This document shows, one piece after another, positions 6,273 through 13,374 of a stretch of DNA of 14,046 bases. This DNA comes from 4572-123 sp964418755 (GTDB lineage Bacteria; Desulfobacterota; Desulfobacteria; Desulfobacterales; 4572-123), in NCBI GenBank assembly GCA_964418755.1, contig CAYQNS010000106.1:1-14046 (forward strand), in the 5' to 3' direction. The notes beneath the pieces were generated by a model. The model was not told where the DNA came from. It saw only the letters and a program-made list of their open reading frames with translations, and made no database searches. The stretch's first letter is position 1, and every line of letters starts with the position of its first letter. The position numbers and the translations under genes were made by a program.

Positions 6273-7253
6273 ATGTTATCCGTTACCCACAGAATAGGCC
6301 GGCACTGCGCCAGCACGGGCATCCGGGACATGATGAATCACTACGGCATTGCCTGGAGTGAGGCCATGTGTTTCGGGATCGGCGCGGGCCTTGGGATATG
6401 GTATATGGATATTCCGGACAGCTCCCCTTCACGACTGATGCACACGCGTTCGGCTGATCTTGAAAAAGAGTTTTTCAGCCGGATCGGTTTTGATTTCAAG
6501 TGGGAGCAACACACGGACGCCGCTGAAAGCGAAAAAATGTTGATCCGGCGGTTGGATCAGGGCAGGCCGGTTCTTTTGCGCACGGATATTTTTTATTTGC
6601 CGTATTATAAGACCCAAACTCATTTCCCGGGCCATTTAATCCTAGTCTGGGGATATGACCATCGAAAACATATTTTTCTGGTGACGGATACGGAACGAAC
6701 CAAACCGATAGAGGTAGCTTTTTCCGATATGCGGCTTGCCCGCTACGCCAAAGGCGGATTTTTTAACATGAAGGGCGATATGTTTGCGCCCGTAAATTTA
6801 AAAGTGCCTGAGAACATGCCCGAGGTTGTTTTGGATGCGGTTCTGGCACAGAGCCGCCTTATCATGGACGAATCTCACGACTTCCAAGGCATCACAAGCC
6901 TGGGTAAATGGAAAAGGGAGCTTGACCAGTGGAAAGATTTTACCGATTGGCAATGGACCGCCCGGTTTACCTATCAATTGATTGAAAAACGCGGTACAGG
7001 CGGTGGCGGCTTCCGGCTGATGTATGCTGATTTTCTGCGTGAGGCCGGCGAATATATTCCTGCCATTGCCGAGAGCGGCCTGGCCGACCGGATGCGTGCT
7101 GTGGGCCTGGCCTGGCGGGACCTGGCCTATGCACTGAAACGGGCATCGGATAATGAAAAACCGGACTTCAGGGAAGTTGCCGCCGAGCTGAAAAAGGTTA
7201 AAAAACTGGAAGGGGCTTACCATCGGGAAATAATCGGGCTTCTGGAAAATTAA
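6273..7253 (+). CDS. BtrH_N-DUF4872 protein, putative cysteine-dependent acyltransferase
   Basis: 326 residues with the two-part architecture of BtrH-type proteins. The N-terminal domain (about 1-165) has HRIGRHCAST (6-15), FGIGAGLGIWYM, GRPVLLRTDIFYLPYY (97-112) and HFPGHLILVWGYD (117-129), then VTDTE (137-141). Cys12, His121 (or His117) and Asp139 are candidates for a papain-like catalytic set. The C-terminal domain (about 185-320) has EKRGTGGGGFRLMYADFL, typical of DUF4872. BtrH of butirosin biosynthesis moves an acyl group from a carrier protein onto an aminoglycoside; that is knowledge of the family, not proof here. No carrier protein or antibiotic gene is nearby. The start codon is the first ATG before the essential HC motif. 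First gene of module 2, 43 bp before the flavoenzyme gene. Confidence 0.85.
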   Translation: MLSVTHRIGRHCASTGIRDMMNHYGIAWSEAMCFGIGAGLGIWYMDIPDSSPSRLMHTRSADLEKEFFSRIGFDFKWEQHTDAAESEKMLIRRLDQGRPVLLRTDIFYLPYYKTQTHFPGHLILVWGYDHRKHIFLVTDTERTKPIEVAFSDMRLARYAKGGFFNMKGDMFAPVNLKVPENMPEVVLDAVLAQSRLIMDESHDFQGITSLGKWKRELDQWKDFTDWQWTARFTYQLIEKRGTGGGGFRLMYADFLREAGEYIPAIAESGLADRMRAVGLAWRDLAYALKRASDNEKPDFREVAAELKKVKKLEGAYHREIIGLLEN

Positions 7254-7296
7254 GTCGCTGGAAAATAGAAATTAAAAACGACCCCAAGGAGGAGTC

Positions 7297-8835
7297 ATGG
7301 CAGAGTATGATGCAATCGTAATCGGCGCCGGAAACGGAGGCCTTACCGCGGCCGCTACCCTGGCGCAGCGCGGCGTGAACGTACTCCTGCTGGAAAGGCA
7401 TAACATACCGGGGGGCTGTGCCACCAGTTTCTGCCGGGGAAGATTTGAATTCGAGGTGTCTCTGCATCAACTCAGCGGGCTGGGCAGTGTTGAAAAACCG
7501 GGGCCGTTGCGGGCAACCCTGGATCGTCTGGGCATTATGGACAAGCTCGAATTTGTTCAGATTCAAGATCTTTACCGTGTTATTGTGCCGGGTCAGTTGG
7601 ATATTACGCTGAAACCGGACCTGGGCGGGATGATCCATGAACTGCAAAAACGCTTTCCGCACGAAAAAGACGGTATTTTCGCCTATTTTGATTTTTTATA
7701 TAAACTTTTTACCCAGGTTATCGGTGTCTTCTACTTCAAAGATCCGGAAACCAGTCGCGAAAAATACCCGCTTTATTATCAATATGCATTAAAGACGGCA
7801 GGCGAAGTCATGAACCGGTTTATCCATGACCCGCTTTTGCAGGCGGCAGTATCGCCTTACTGGACCTATATGGGACTGCCGCCCAAATACATGTCCATTG
7901 TCGATATGGCAGCCATGTTTTTTGCCTATCTCGAATTCAAACCCTATCATCTCAAAGGCGGTTCCCAGACCCTTTCCAATGCCCTGGCCGATACGATTAT
8001 CAACAACGGCGGCACCCTCCGCTTTAACTGTGGGGCCGAAAAAATTATCGTAAAGCAGGGGGCGGTGCAGGGCGTGATAACCGATAAGGGAGAAGAGATT
8101 GCTGCAAAATATGTAATTTCCAATGCTTCCAAGATCAGCACCTACACCGAAATGATGGACATGGACCAGGTTCCGGGTGAGGTCAGGGCACAGATAAAGC
8201 AGTGCACCCTGAGCCAGTCGGCCTTTACACTCTATATGGGCCTGGACTGCGAGCCTGAGGCCGTCGGTTTGACCCAGTCCACCAACTTCATTCTTGGGGG
8301 CACAGACCCTGAAAATTCATACCGGAGGATGAGAGTCAGGGATATTAATGATGAAGATTCCATGGTTTTGAGCTGTTACAACCTGATCGATCCGGATTTT
8401 TCGCCGAGGGGAACCTGCCAGGTGGCAATGGTGACGCTCAAGTACGGCGATACCTGGCTGAATGTTCCGCCGGCCGAATATGCCGGAGAAAAATACCGGA
8501 TGGCCGATGCCATGCTCAAGGTGGCTGAGAAAGTCTTTCCGGATTTGCGCAGGCACATTGAGGAGATCGAAATCGCCACCCCCTTGACCCATCTGCGCTA
8601 CCTGGGGCACCCCCGGGGTGCCATCTACGGCTTTGATCACCATATTCAAAATTCGGAACTCTTTATTCCTCCCCAGTCATCTGTTAAAGGCCTGTACAGC
8701 GCCGGGGGGTGGATCGGGTATAACGGGTACCAGCCGACGCTGGATTCGGGAGTCATGGCCGCAAAGGCCCTGCTTACGGACATGAAAGGTAAACAGGAGG
8801 ATTTCCATGCAAAAACAAATCGTCAAACAGTTTGA
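7297..8835 (+). CDS. CrtI/RetSat-like FAD-dependent oxidoreductase
   Basis: 512 residues of the phytoene desaturase / carotenoid isomerase / retinol saturase superfamily. Seen: FAD-binding Rossmann motif VIGAGNGGLTAA (8-19), the ribose-binding Glu at the end of the second strand (LLERHNIPGGCATSF, 31-45), and the C-terminal FAD-closing segment GLYSAGGWIGYNGYQPTLDS followed by GVMAAKALL. Family members introduce, isomerise or saturate C=C bonds in hydrophobic substrates. No carotenoid genes are present, and the neighbours handle acyl-CoA, so a lipid or cyclic acyl substrate seems more likely than a carotenoid. A strong ribosome-binding site, AAGGAGGAG (7286-7294), precedes it. Its end overlaps the reductase gene by 29 bp, which suggests translational coupling. 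Direction of reaction unknown. Confidence 0.85.
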   Translation: MAEYDAIVIGAGNGGLTAAATLAQRGVNVLLLERHNIPGGCATSFCRGRFEFEVSLHQLSGLGSVEKPGPLRATLDRLGIMDKLEFVQIQDLYRVIVPGQLDITLKPDLGGMIHELQKRFPHEKDGIFAYFDFLYKLFTQVIGVFYFKDPETSREKYPLYYQYALKTAGEVMNRFIHDPLLQAAVSPYWTYMGLPPKYMSIVDMAAMFFAYLEFKPYHLKGGSQTLSNALADTIINNGGTLRFNCGAEKIIVKQGAVQGVITDKGEEIAAKYVISNASKISTYTEMMDMDQVPGEVRAQIKQCTLSQSAFTLYMGLDCEPEAVGLTQSTNFILGGTDPENSYRRMRVRDINDEDSMVLSCYNLIDPDFSPRGTCQVAMVTLKYGDTWLNVPPAEYAGEKYRMADAMLKVAEKVFPDLRRHIEEIEIATPLTHLRYLGHPRGAIYGFDHHIQNSELFIPPQSSVKGLYSAGGWIGYNGYQPTLDSGVMAAKALLTDMKGKQEDFHAKTNRQTV

Positions 8836-9964
8836 CGGCTACGCGGATATTGTTAAAAAAATCGAAATTGCAGAAAAAAAGGGTACGGATTTTGCTGCAC
8901 AAAAAGGCGAAGTGGCCGCCTGCATCAACAAACTGCATCCTGCAAGGATACCTTTGCGGATCAGCCGGGTCATAACGGAAACCCCCTCGACTTGTACCCT
9001 GCGCCTGAAGGCGGACAATTGCCGGCTGCCGCCCTTTCAGGCGGGCCAGTATATCACTCTTTTTCTGGATATCGGTTCGATCCGGACCAGCCGCCCCTAC
9101 AGTATTTCGTCTTCTCCAGGCCGGACCGGATATTGGGATATTACCATCCGCCGGGTGAAAAATGGGCTGGTATCCACCTATCTGCTGGAAGACGTCAAAG
9201 AAGGCGACCTCCTGGAAAGCTCAGGTCCCCAGGGAAACTTTCACTTCAACCCGATCATCCATGCCAAAACCATGGTATGTCTTGCCGGCGGCAGCGGAAT
9301 CACTCCTTTCATGAGCATGTTGCGCGAAATTACCGATGGCGGCCTGGACCGCATCCTTTATCTTTTCTACGGCAGTAAAACCATGGATGACATTATCTTC
9401 CACACGGAAATAACACGTCTTGCACAGCAGTTTTCAAATATAAAATATCTCCCGGTAATCGAAGAGCCTGCCGAAAATAAATCCTGCGAAACCGGTTTTA
9501 TTACCGCCGACCTGATCCGGAAGACCATAGGGGGGGGCGATGACAAATCTTTTTTTATCTGCGGCCCCCAGGCCATGTACGATTTCTGCCTGCCGGATCT
9601 GGAAAAACTGGGTATCCCCAAAAACAAGATCAGGCGGGAAATGTTTGGTGCACCGCTCAACATCTCCGGATATTCCGGATGGCCGCCCAAGATAAAACCG
9701 GATGATTTTTTTGAAGTAAACGTAAAAGACAAGGGTGTATTCAAAGCCCGTGCCGATGAGCCCTTGCTGGTTGCCCTGGAGAAAAACAACCTGGCCATTC
9801 CCTCCCTGTGCCGTTCCGGTGAGTGCAGCATGTGCCGGATTAAAATTCTTTCCGGTCAGGTATTTCAGGCCCCGGGCGCCCTGGTGCGCAAATCAGATCG
9901 TCAATTCGGTTATGTGCATGCCTGCGTTTCCTATCCGATTAAAGACCTTACGATACTTTTGTAA
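8807..9964 (+). CDS. FAD/NAD(P) oxidoreductase with C-terminal plant-type 2Fe-2S domain
   Basis: 385 residues, ferredoxin-NADP reductase-like. Order: a charged helical N-terminal extension (about 1-47), FAD-binding barrel (48-150; RPYSIS 96-101), NAD(P)-binding domain (155-285; GGSGITP 161-167, CGPQAMY 252-258), and a 2Fe-2S ferredoxin domain (about 300-385) with ligands Cys335, Cys340, Cys343 and Cys373 in the CX4CX2C...C pattern. This layout occurs in reductase components of oxygenases and in PaaE-type reductases; here no oxygenase is visible. The ribosome-binding site AGGAGG (8795-8800) lies inside the preceding flavoenzyme gene and the genes overlap 29 bp. The obvious inference is that it exchanges electrons between NAD(P)H and the CrtI-like enzyme. 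Confidence 0.9.
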   Translation: MQKQIVKQFDGYADIVKKIEIAEKKGTDFAAQKGEVAACINKLHPARIPLRISRVITETPSTCTLRLKADNCRLPPFQAGQYITLFLDIGSIRTSRPYSISSSPGRTGYWDITIRRVKNGLVSTYLLEDVKEGDLLESSGPQGNFHFNPIIHAKTMVCLAGGSGITPFMSMLREITDGGLDRILYLFYGSKTMDDIIFHTEITRLAQQFSNIKYLPVIEEPAENKSCETGFITADLIRKTIGGGDDKSFFICGPQAMYDFCLPDLEKLGIPKNKIRREMFGAPLNISGYSGWPPKIKPDDFFEVNVKDKGVFKARADEPLLVALEKNNLAIPSLCRSGECSMCRIKILSGQVFQAPGALVRKSDRQFGYVHACVSYPIKDLTILL

Positions 9965-9987
9965 AAAAAATTCAAAGAAGAACATAG

Positions 9988-10799
9988 ATGCCTGGAAATC
10001 ATATCCTGAAAGAGAAAAAGGGAAAAAAAATTATATCACGCTGAACCGCGAAAAAAAGCGAAATGCCCTGACTTTTGAAATGCTGCAGGAGATCTGTGAA
10101 ATCATAGAGGGCCTGATCAATGATCCGGAAATCCGGGTGGTCATCATTCGCGGCGAAGGGACCGTGTTTTCGTCCGGGGTCGATTTTAATTCCCTGGGCT
10201 CACTGGTGGGCCGATTCATGGCCGATACGGCAGCCGGAGGGGCCCCCATCCGTGCCGATATCAGCAAACTCCAGCACTATCTCGACCGCCTGGAAACCAT
10301 CGAAATTCCCATCATCTGCGCCATGCATGGCGCAGTATTCGGCATGGCTGTGGAACTGGCGCTCGCCTGTGATTTCAGGCTCATGAGCGCAGACTGTATC
10401 TGGGGACTGCCCGAAGCAAAATTCGGCCTGATCGCCGATCTGGGCGGTACGGCCCGCCTTTCCAGAATGCTCAGTCCGTCCAGGGCCATGGAGATCCTCA
10501 TGACGGCGCGGCGCTATACCGCGGCCCAGGCCCTGGACTGGGGACTGGCGGCCTATGTTTACCCCACCCGGGAAAAACTGTACGAAGAAGCCGATAGCCT
10601 GGCCATGGATATTGTCAAAATGGCCCCTCTGGCCGTGGGCGCCATTAAGAAGGTAATAAGCAAGGGTGAAGGCGTGGATCTTATGACCCAACTGGACATG
10701 GAGGTTAACATGCAGAGTATTTTGATGCGGACAGCCGATTTTCAGGAGGGAATTACAGCTTTAATGGAAAAAAGAGATCCCATCTGGCAAAAAAAATAG
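9988..10799 (+). CDS. Enoyl-CoA hydratase/isomerase family; intact only with a -1 frameshift at an A8 run
   Basis: Crotonase fold; hydrates 2-enoyl-CoA. ATG 9988 starts MPGNHILKEKKGKK and then hits a stop (TGA 10042-10044) after 18 codons. Shifting -1 in the A8 run at 10023-10030 joins it to NYITLNREKKRNALT, exactly the usual N-terminus, giving 270 residues, a normal length. Without the shift the main frame has no start codon between the previous stop and ITLNRE; its nearest ATGs (9912, 9918) lie inside the reductase gene and add non-family residues. Seen in the joined protein: oxyanion-hole segment VFSSGVDF (60-67), HGAVFGMAVELALACD (114-129) with catalytic Glu123, and LPEAKFGLIADLGGTARL with Glu143. 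Slippage, a 1-nt deletion or a sequencing error are all possible. Confidence 0.8.
10023..10030 (+). other. A8 homopolymer, candidate slippage site in the hydratase gene
   Basis: GGG is followed by eight A's and then TTATATC. In the ATG 9988 frame the codons are GGA AAA AAA ATT; one extra A, or a -1 ribosomal slip on A AAA AAA, gives GGA AAA AAA AAT TAT and restores the hydratase frame. I see no strong stem-loop just downstream. Confidence 0.6.
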
Positions 10800-10809
10800 G
10801 AGAAAAAAC

Positions 10810-11295
10810 ATGATGACCAAAGAAGAGATGAAAGCCATAGCCGAAATGGCCATTGACGGTATCAACCCGATCAAACGCACCGGCATCCAGGTGCTTGAAG
10901 TCCGGCCGCGCTACACGAAAATATTGATGCCGCTGAAAGGCAATGTCAATCACGTGGGAATGATGTATGCCGGCTCCCTGTTTACCATTGGGGAAATTCC
11001 AGGCGGCATTCTGCACATCGCCTCTTTTGACGTGAACCGGTTTTTCCCCATTGTCAAGGAGATCAACATTCGTTTCCGCCGCCCTGCGACCACGGATGTA
11101 ACTCTTGAAATGGAACTTGGCGAGGAACAGGTCGACCATATTCTGGCCGAGGCCGAAGAAAAAGGCAAGGCCGACTTCTCTCTGGAGATGGAGATCAAGG
11201 ATGCCGCCGGCGAAGTAGTTGCCATTGTCAATGGAACCTGGCAGATTCGAAAAATTCCGGCAGAGGTGAAAAAAATAATGAAAAGCGAGAAGTGA
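10810..11295 (+). CDS. Hotdog-fold thioesterase-like protein (DUF4442/PaaI-like)
   Basis: 161 residues. The hotdog signature NVNHVGMMYAGSLFTIGE (45-62) has the Asn/His and the helix Glu62 typical of DUF4442 and PaaI-type acyl-CoA thioesterases, followed by the strand FRRPATTDVTLEMEL and NGTWQIRKI near the end. It probably hydrolyses or binds an acyl-CoA, perhaps releasing CoA from a dead-end intermediate of the neighbouring enzymes; activity is inferred. AGGAG (10798-10802) overlaps the hydratase stop codon, so the two are tightly coupled. ATG 10813 is an equally possible start. The last codons and the stop (11293-11295) lie in the heptads AGCGAGA-AGTGAAA of repeat copy D. Confidence 0.8.
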   Translation: MMTKEEMKAIAEMAIDGINPIKRTGIQVLEVRPRYTKILMPLKGNVNHVGMMYAGSLFTIGEIPGGILHIASFDVNRFFPIVKEINIRFRRPATTDVTLEMELGEEQVDHILAEAEEKGKADFSLEMEIKDAAGEVVAIVNGTWQIRKIPAEVKKIMKSEK

Positions 11296-11391
11296 AAAGT
11301 GAAAAGTTAAGGAATTCTATCGATTTTATTTATAAAAAGACAGAGCAAAGCGATACCACAACTTTTCACTTTTCAATATTCACTTTTCACT
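11284..11391 (+). repeat. Heptad inverted-repeat element, copy D (compact, no cargo)
   Basis: Left heptads AGCGAGA, AGTGAAA, AGTGAAA (11284-11304), then TTAAGGAATTCTATCGATTT (11308-11327), directly joined to TATAAAAAGACAGAGC, GCGATACCACAA, and the right heptads TTTCACT, TTTCAAT, ATTCACT, TTTCACT (11364-11391). The arms AGTGAAAAGTGAAAAGT (11291-11307) and ACTTTTCACTTTTCA (11361-11375) are perfectly complementary over 15 bp. This copy shows the element without the inserts seen in A and C, and fills most of the 117-bp gap before the last acyl-CoA dehydrogenase gene. Confidence 0.85.
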
Positions 11392-11412
11392 TATAGATGG
11401 GGGTAACCTGAA

Positions 11413-13227
11413 ATGGCACAATTAATTGCCGACCGCAGAGACATTGATTTTGTCCTTTACGAACAACTGGAAATAAACAAGCTGTGTAAAAACGAAAAAT
11501 ACAAAGCGTTTAACAAAAAAACCTTTGATATGATTATCTCCGAAGCCCGCAACCTGGCCATCAAGGAGATACTGCCGACTTTTGCCGAAGGCGACCGAGA
11601 AGGCCTTGTCTTTGAAAACGGAACCGTCCGAATGCCAAAGTGTTTTCACCGGGTCTATAAGCTTTTTAAGGAGGGGGAATGGATCGCCCTGACCGCGCCC
11701 CCGGAACTGGGGGGGCAGGGCCTGCCCATGGCAGTGGCCCAGGCCGTGGTGGACTATTTTTTAGGAGCCAATTATTCACTGACGCTGTGTGCCTGGGGCG
11801 GTTTCGGAGCCGGAGAGCTGGTGGAAGCCTTTGGCACGCCCAAACAAAAGGATCTTTTTTTAAAGAAAATGTATTCCGGTGAGTGGGGCGGCACCATGGC
11901 GCTCACGGAATCAGATGCCGGTTCGGATGTGGGGGCGCTGACCACAACGGCGGTGAAAAATGACGACGGCACCTATTCCATGACCGGCAGTAAAATTTTC
12001 ATCACCAACGCCGAACAGGACCTGACCGAGAATATTATCAACCCGGTGCTGGCGCGCATAGAAGGTGCCCCGGCCGGCACAAAAGGGATTTCCCTTTTTC
12101 TCGTTCCCAAGATATGGGTCAACGACGACGGCACCCTGGGTAAGTCCAATGATGTGGTCTGCACCGGGATAGAAGAGAAAATGGGCATGCACGCCAGCCC
12201 CACCTGCAGTCTGACCTTCGGCGGCAAAGGTCAATGCCGGGGTTTGTTGCTGGGCGAGGAAAACAAGGGTATGCGGGCCATGTTTCATTTGATCAACAAT
12301 GCCAGGCTGATCGTGGGCGCCATCGGCTTTACCAACGCATCCACCGCCTACCTGTATGCGGCCAATTATGCCAAGGAACGCGTTCAGGGGCGCGCACTTG
12401 AAAACACCATGAACCCGGGCGCCCCTTCCGTACCCATTATTCAGCACCCGGATGTCCGGCGCATGCTCATGTGGATGAAATCCCACGTGGACGGCATGCG
12501 AAGCCTGATCTATTACGGCGCCCATCTGCTGGATCTGGAAAAACTGGCAGCGACAACCGAAGATAGGGAATATTACGGGAACCTGCTGTCTCTGCTCACT
12601 CCGGTGATTAAATCCTTTTGCACGGACTGTGGTTTTGATATCTGCTCCGAGGCAATGCAGGTGCTCGGCGGTTATGGTTACACAAAGGATTTCCCCATTG
12701 AACAGCACCTGCGGGATGTCCGGATCGCCGCCATATACGAGGGCACCAACGGCATTCAGGCCATGGATCTGCTGGCCCGCAAGCTGGGCATGAAAAAAGG
12801 CGTGGTATTCATGAATTACCTGCAGGAAATTCAAAAGACGGCCACCAGAGCAAAGGCGTATCCTGCCACCGGGGACCTAGCCGATAAGGTCAAAAAGATT
12901 GCCGACAAACTGGGCGAAACCGCAATGCATATGGGCAAAACCGCAATGTCGCCGGAATTCAAAACCGCCTTTGTACATGCCACGCCCTTCCAGGAAGCCA
13001 TGGGGGAAGTTACCCTGGCATGGATGCTGCTGTGGCGGGCCGCAATATCCGCTGAAAAACTGACCAGCGGCGCCAAAAAGAAAGATATAATATTCTACGA
13101 AGGACAGATCAAGACCGCCGCCTATTTTATTAATTCCATTCTGCCCGTAACTGCCGGCAAAATGGATGCCATCCAGGCCGGCGACGCATCGGCCCTCGAA
13201 GCTGCCGAAGCGGTTTTCGGCGGTTAA
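11413..13227 (+). CDS. Acyl-CoA dehydrogenase 3, large C-terminally extended type
   Basis: 604 residues, longer than the usual 380 because of a C-terminal extension, as in the DmdC/FadE5-like group. Seen: N-terminal MAQLIADRRDIDFVLYEQLE, APPELGGQGLP, MALTESDAGSDVG (about 162-174), GSKIFITNAEQDL, an extended insertion (LVPKIWVNDDGTLG), QVLGGYGYTKDFPIEQHLRDVRI and AAIYEGTNGIQ with the canonical catalytic Glu443. The C-terminal AcylCoA_dehyd_C-type domain spans about 470-600. It oxidises acyl-CoA at alpha,beta and should pass electrons to ETF; members of this group act on varied acyl-CoAs, and the substrate here is unknown. The upstream ribosome-binding site is weak (GGGGG at 11399-11403, 9 nt away). 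It is separated from module 2 by repeat copy D. Confidence 0.93.
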   Translation: MAQLIADRRDIDFVLYEQLEINKLCKNEKYKAFNKKTFDMIISEARNLAIKEILPTFAEGDREGLVFENGTVRMPKCFHRVYKLFKEGEWIALTAPPELGGQGLPMAVAQAVVDYFLGANYSLTLCAWGGFGAGELVEAFGTPKQKDLFLKKMYSGEWGGTMALTESDAGSDVGALTTTAVKNDDGTYSMTGSKIFITNAEQDLTENIINPVLARIEGAPAGTKGISLFLVPKIWVNDDGTLGKSNDVVCTGIEEKMGMHASPTCSLTFGGKGQCRGLLLGEENKGMRAMFHLINNARLIVGAIGFTNASTAYLYAANYAKERVQGRALENTMNPGAPSVPIIQHPDVRRMLMWMKSHVDGMRSLIYYGAHLLDLEKLAATTEDREYYGNLLSLLTPVIKSFCTDCGFDICSEAMQVLGGYGYTKDFPIEQHLRDVRIAAIYEGTNGIQAMDLLARKLGMKKGVVFMNYLQEIQKTATRAKAYPATGDLADKVKKIADKLGETAMHMGKTAMSPEFKTAFVHATPFQEAMGEVTLAWMLLWRAAISAEKLTSGAKKKDIIFYEGQIKTAAYFINSILPVTAGKMDAIQAGDASALEAAEAVFGG

Positions 13228-13236
13228 TTTGAAATA

Positions 13237-13276
13237 CCCCCCTTATGTTCCTCCTTGAAGGGGGATTCAACTTTTT
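13237..13276 (+). terminator. Possible Rho-independent terminator after acyl-CoA dehydrogenase 3
   Basis: CCCCCTT (13238-13244) pairs with AAGGGGG (13258-13264) across a 13-nt loop, followed by ATTCAAC and TTTTT (13272-13276). The stem is perfect but the T-run is 7 nt away. It lies 10 nt after the stop, between convergent genes, a sensible place for a terminator. Confidence 0.5.
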
Positions 13277-13304
13277 ACTGCAAAGCCGCAAAGGTAAATT
13301 TCGT

Positions 13305-13350
13305 GAGCGTAAACCAGCGGCAGAATCGTTCTACGCGGCGGCCTGACTGC
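13305..13350 (+). repeat. GAGCG..GCGGCGGCC element, copy 2
   Basis: GAGCGTAAACCA then, at the same 30-nt offset as in copy 1 (5046), GCGGCGGCCT (13335-13344). The middle 18 nt differ, but CAG (13315-13317) and CTG (13347-13349) keep the pairing positions with an A-T to G-C change. It lies between the convergent genes. Confidence 0.4.
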
Positions 13351-13374
13351 TTTATAATTGTTACATAATCGCTT

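Noticed and set aside
6273..7253. Aminoglycoside-type antibiotic biosynthesis, suggested by the BtrH similarity
   Set aside because: No carrier protein, glycosyltransferase or amino-sugar gene is present; the neighbours are all acyl-CoA and redox enzymes.
7297..8835. Carotenoid biosynthesis, suggested by the CrtI similarity
   Set aside because: No phytoene synthase, prenyl synthase or cyclase gene is present, and this superfamily acts on many non-carotenoid substrates.
9735..9987. In-frame upstream starts for the hydratase without a frameshift
   Set aside because: They lie within the reductase gene and add residues unrelated to the crotonase family, whereas ATG 9988 with a -1 shift reproduces the family N-terminus.
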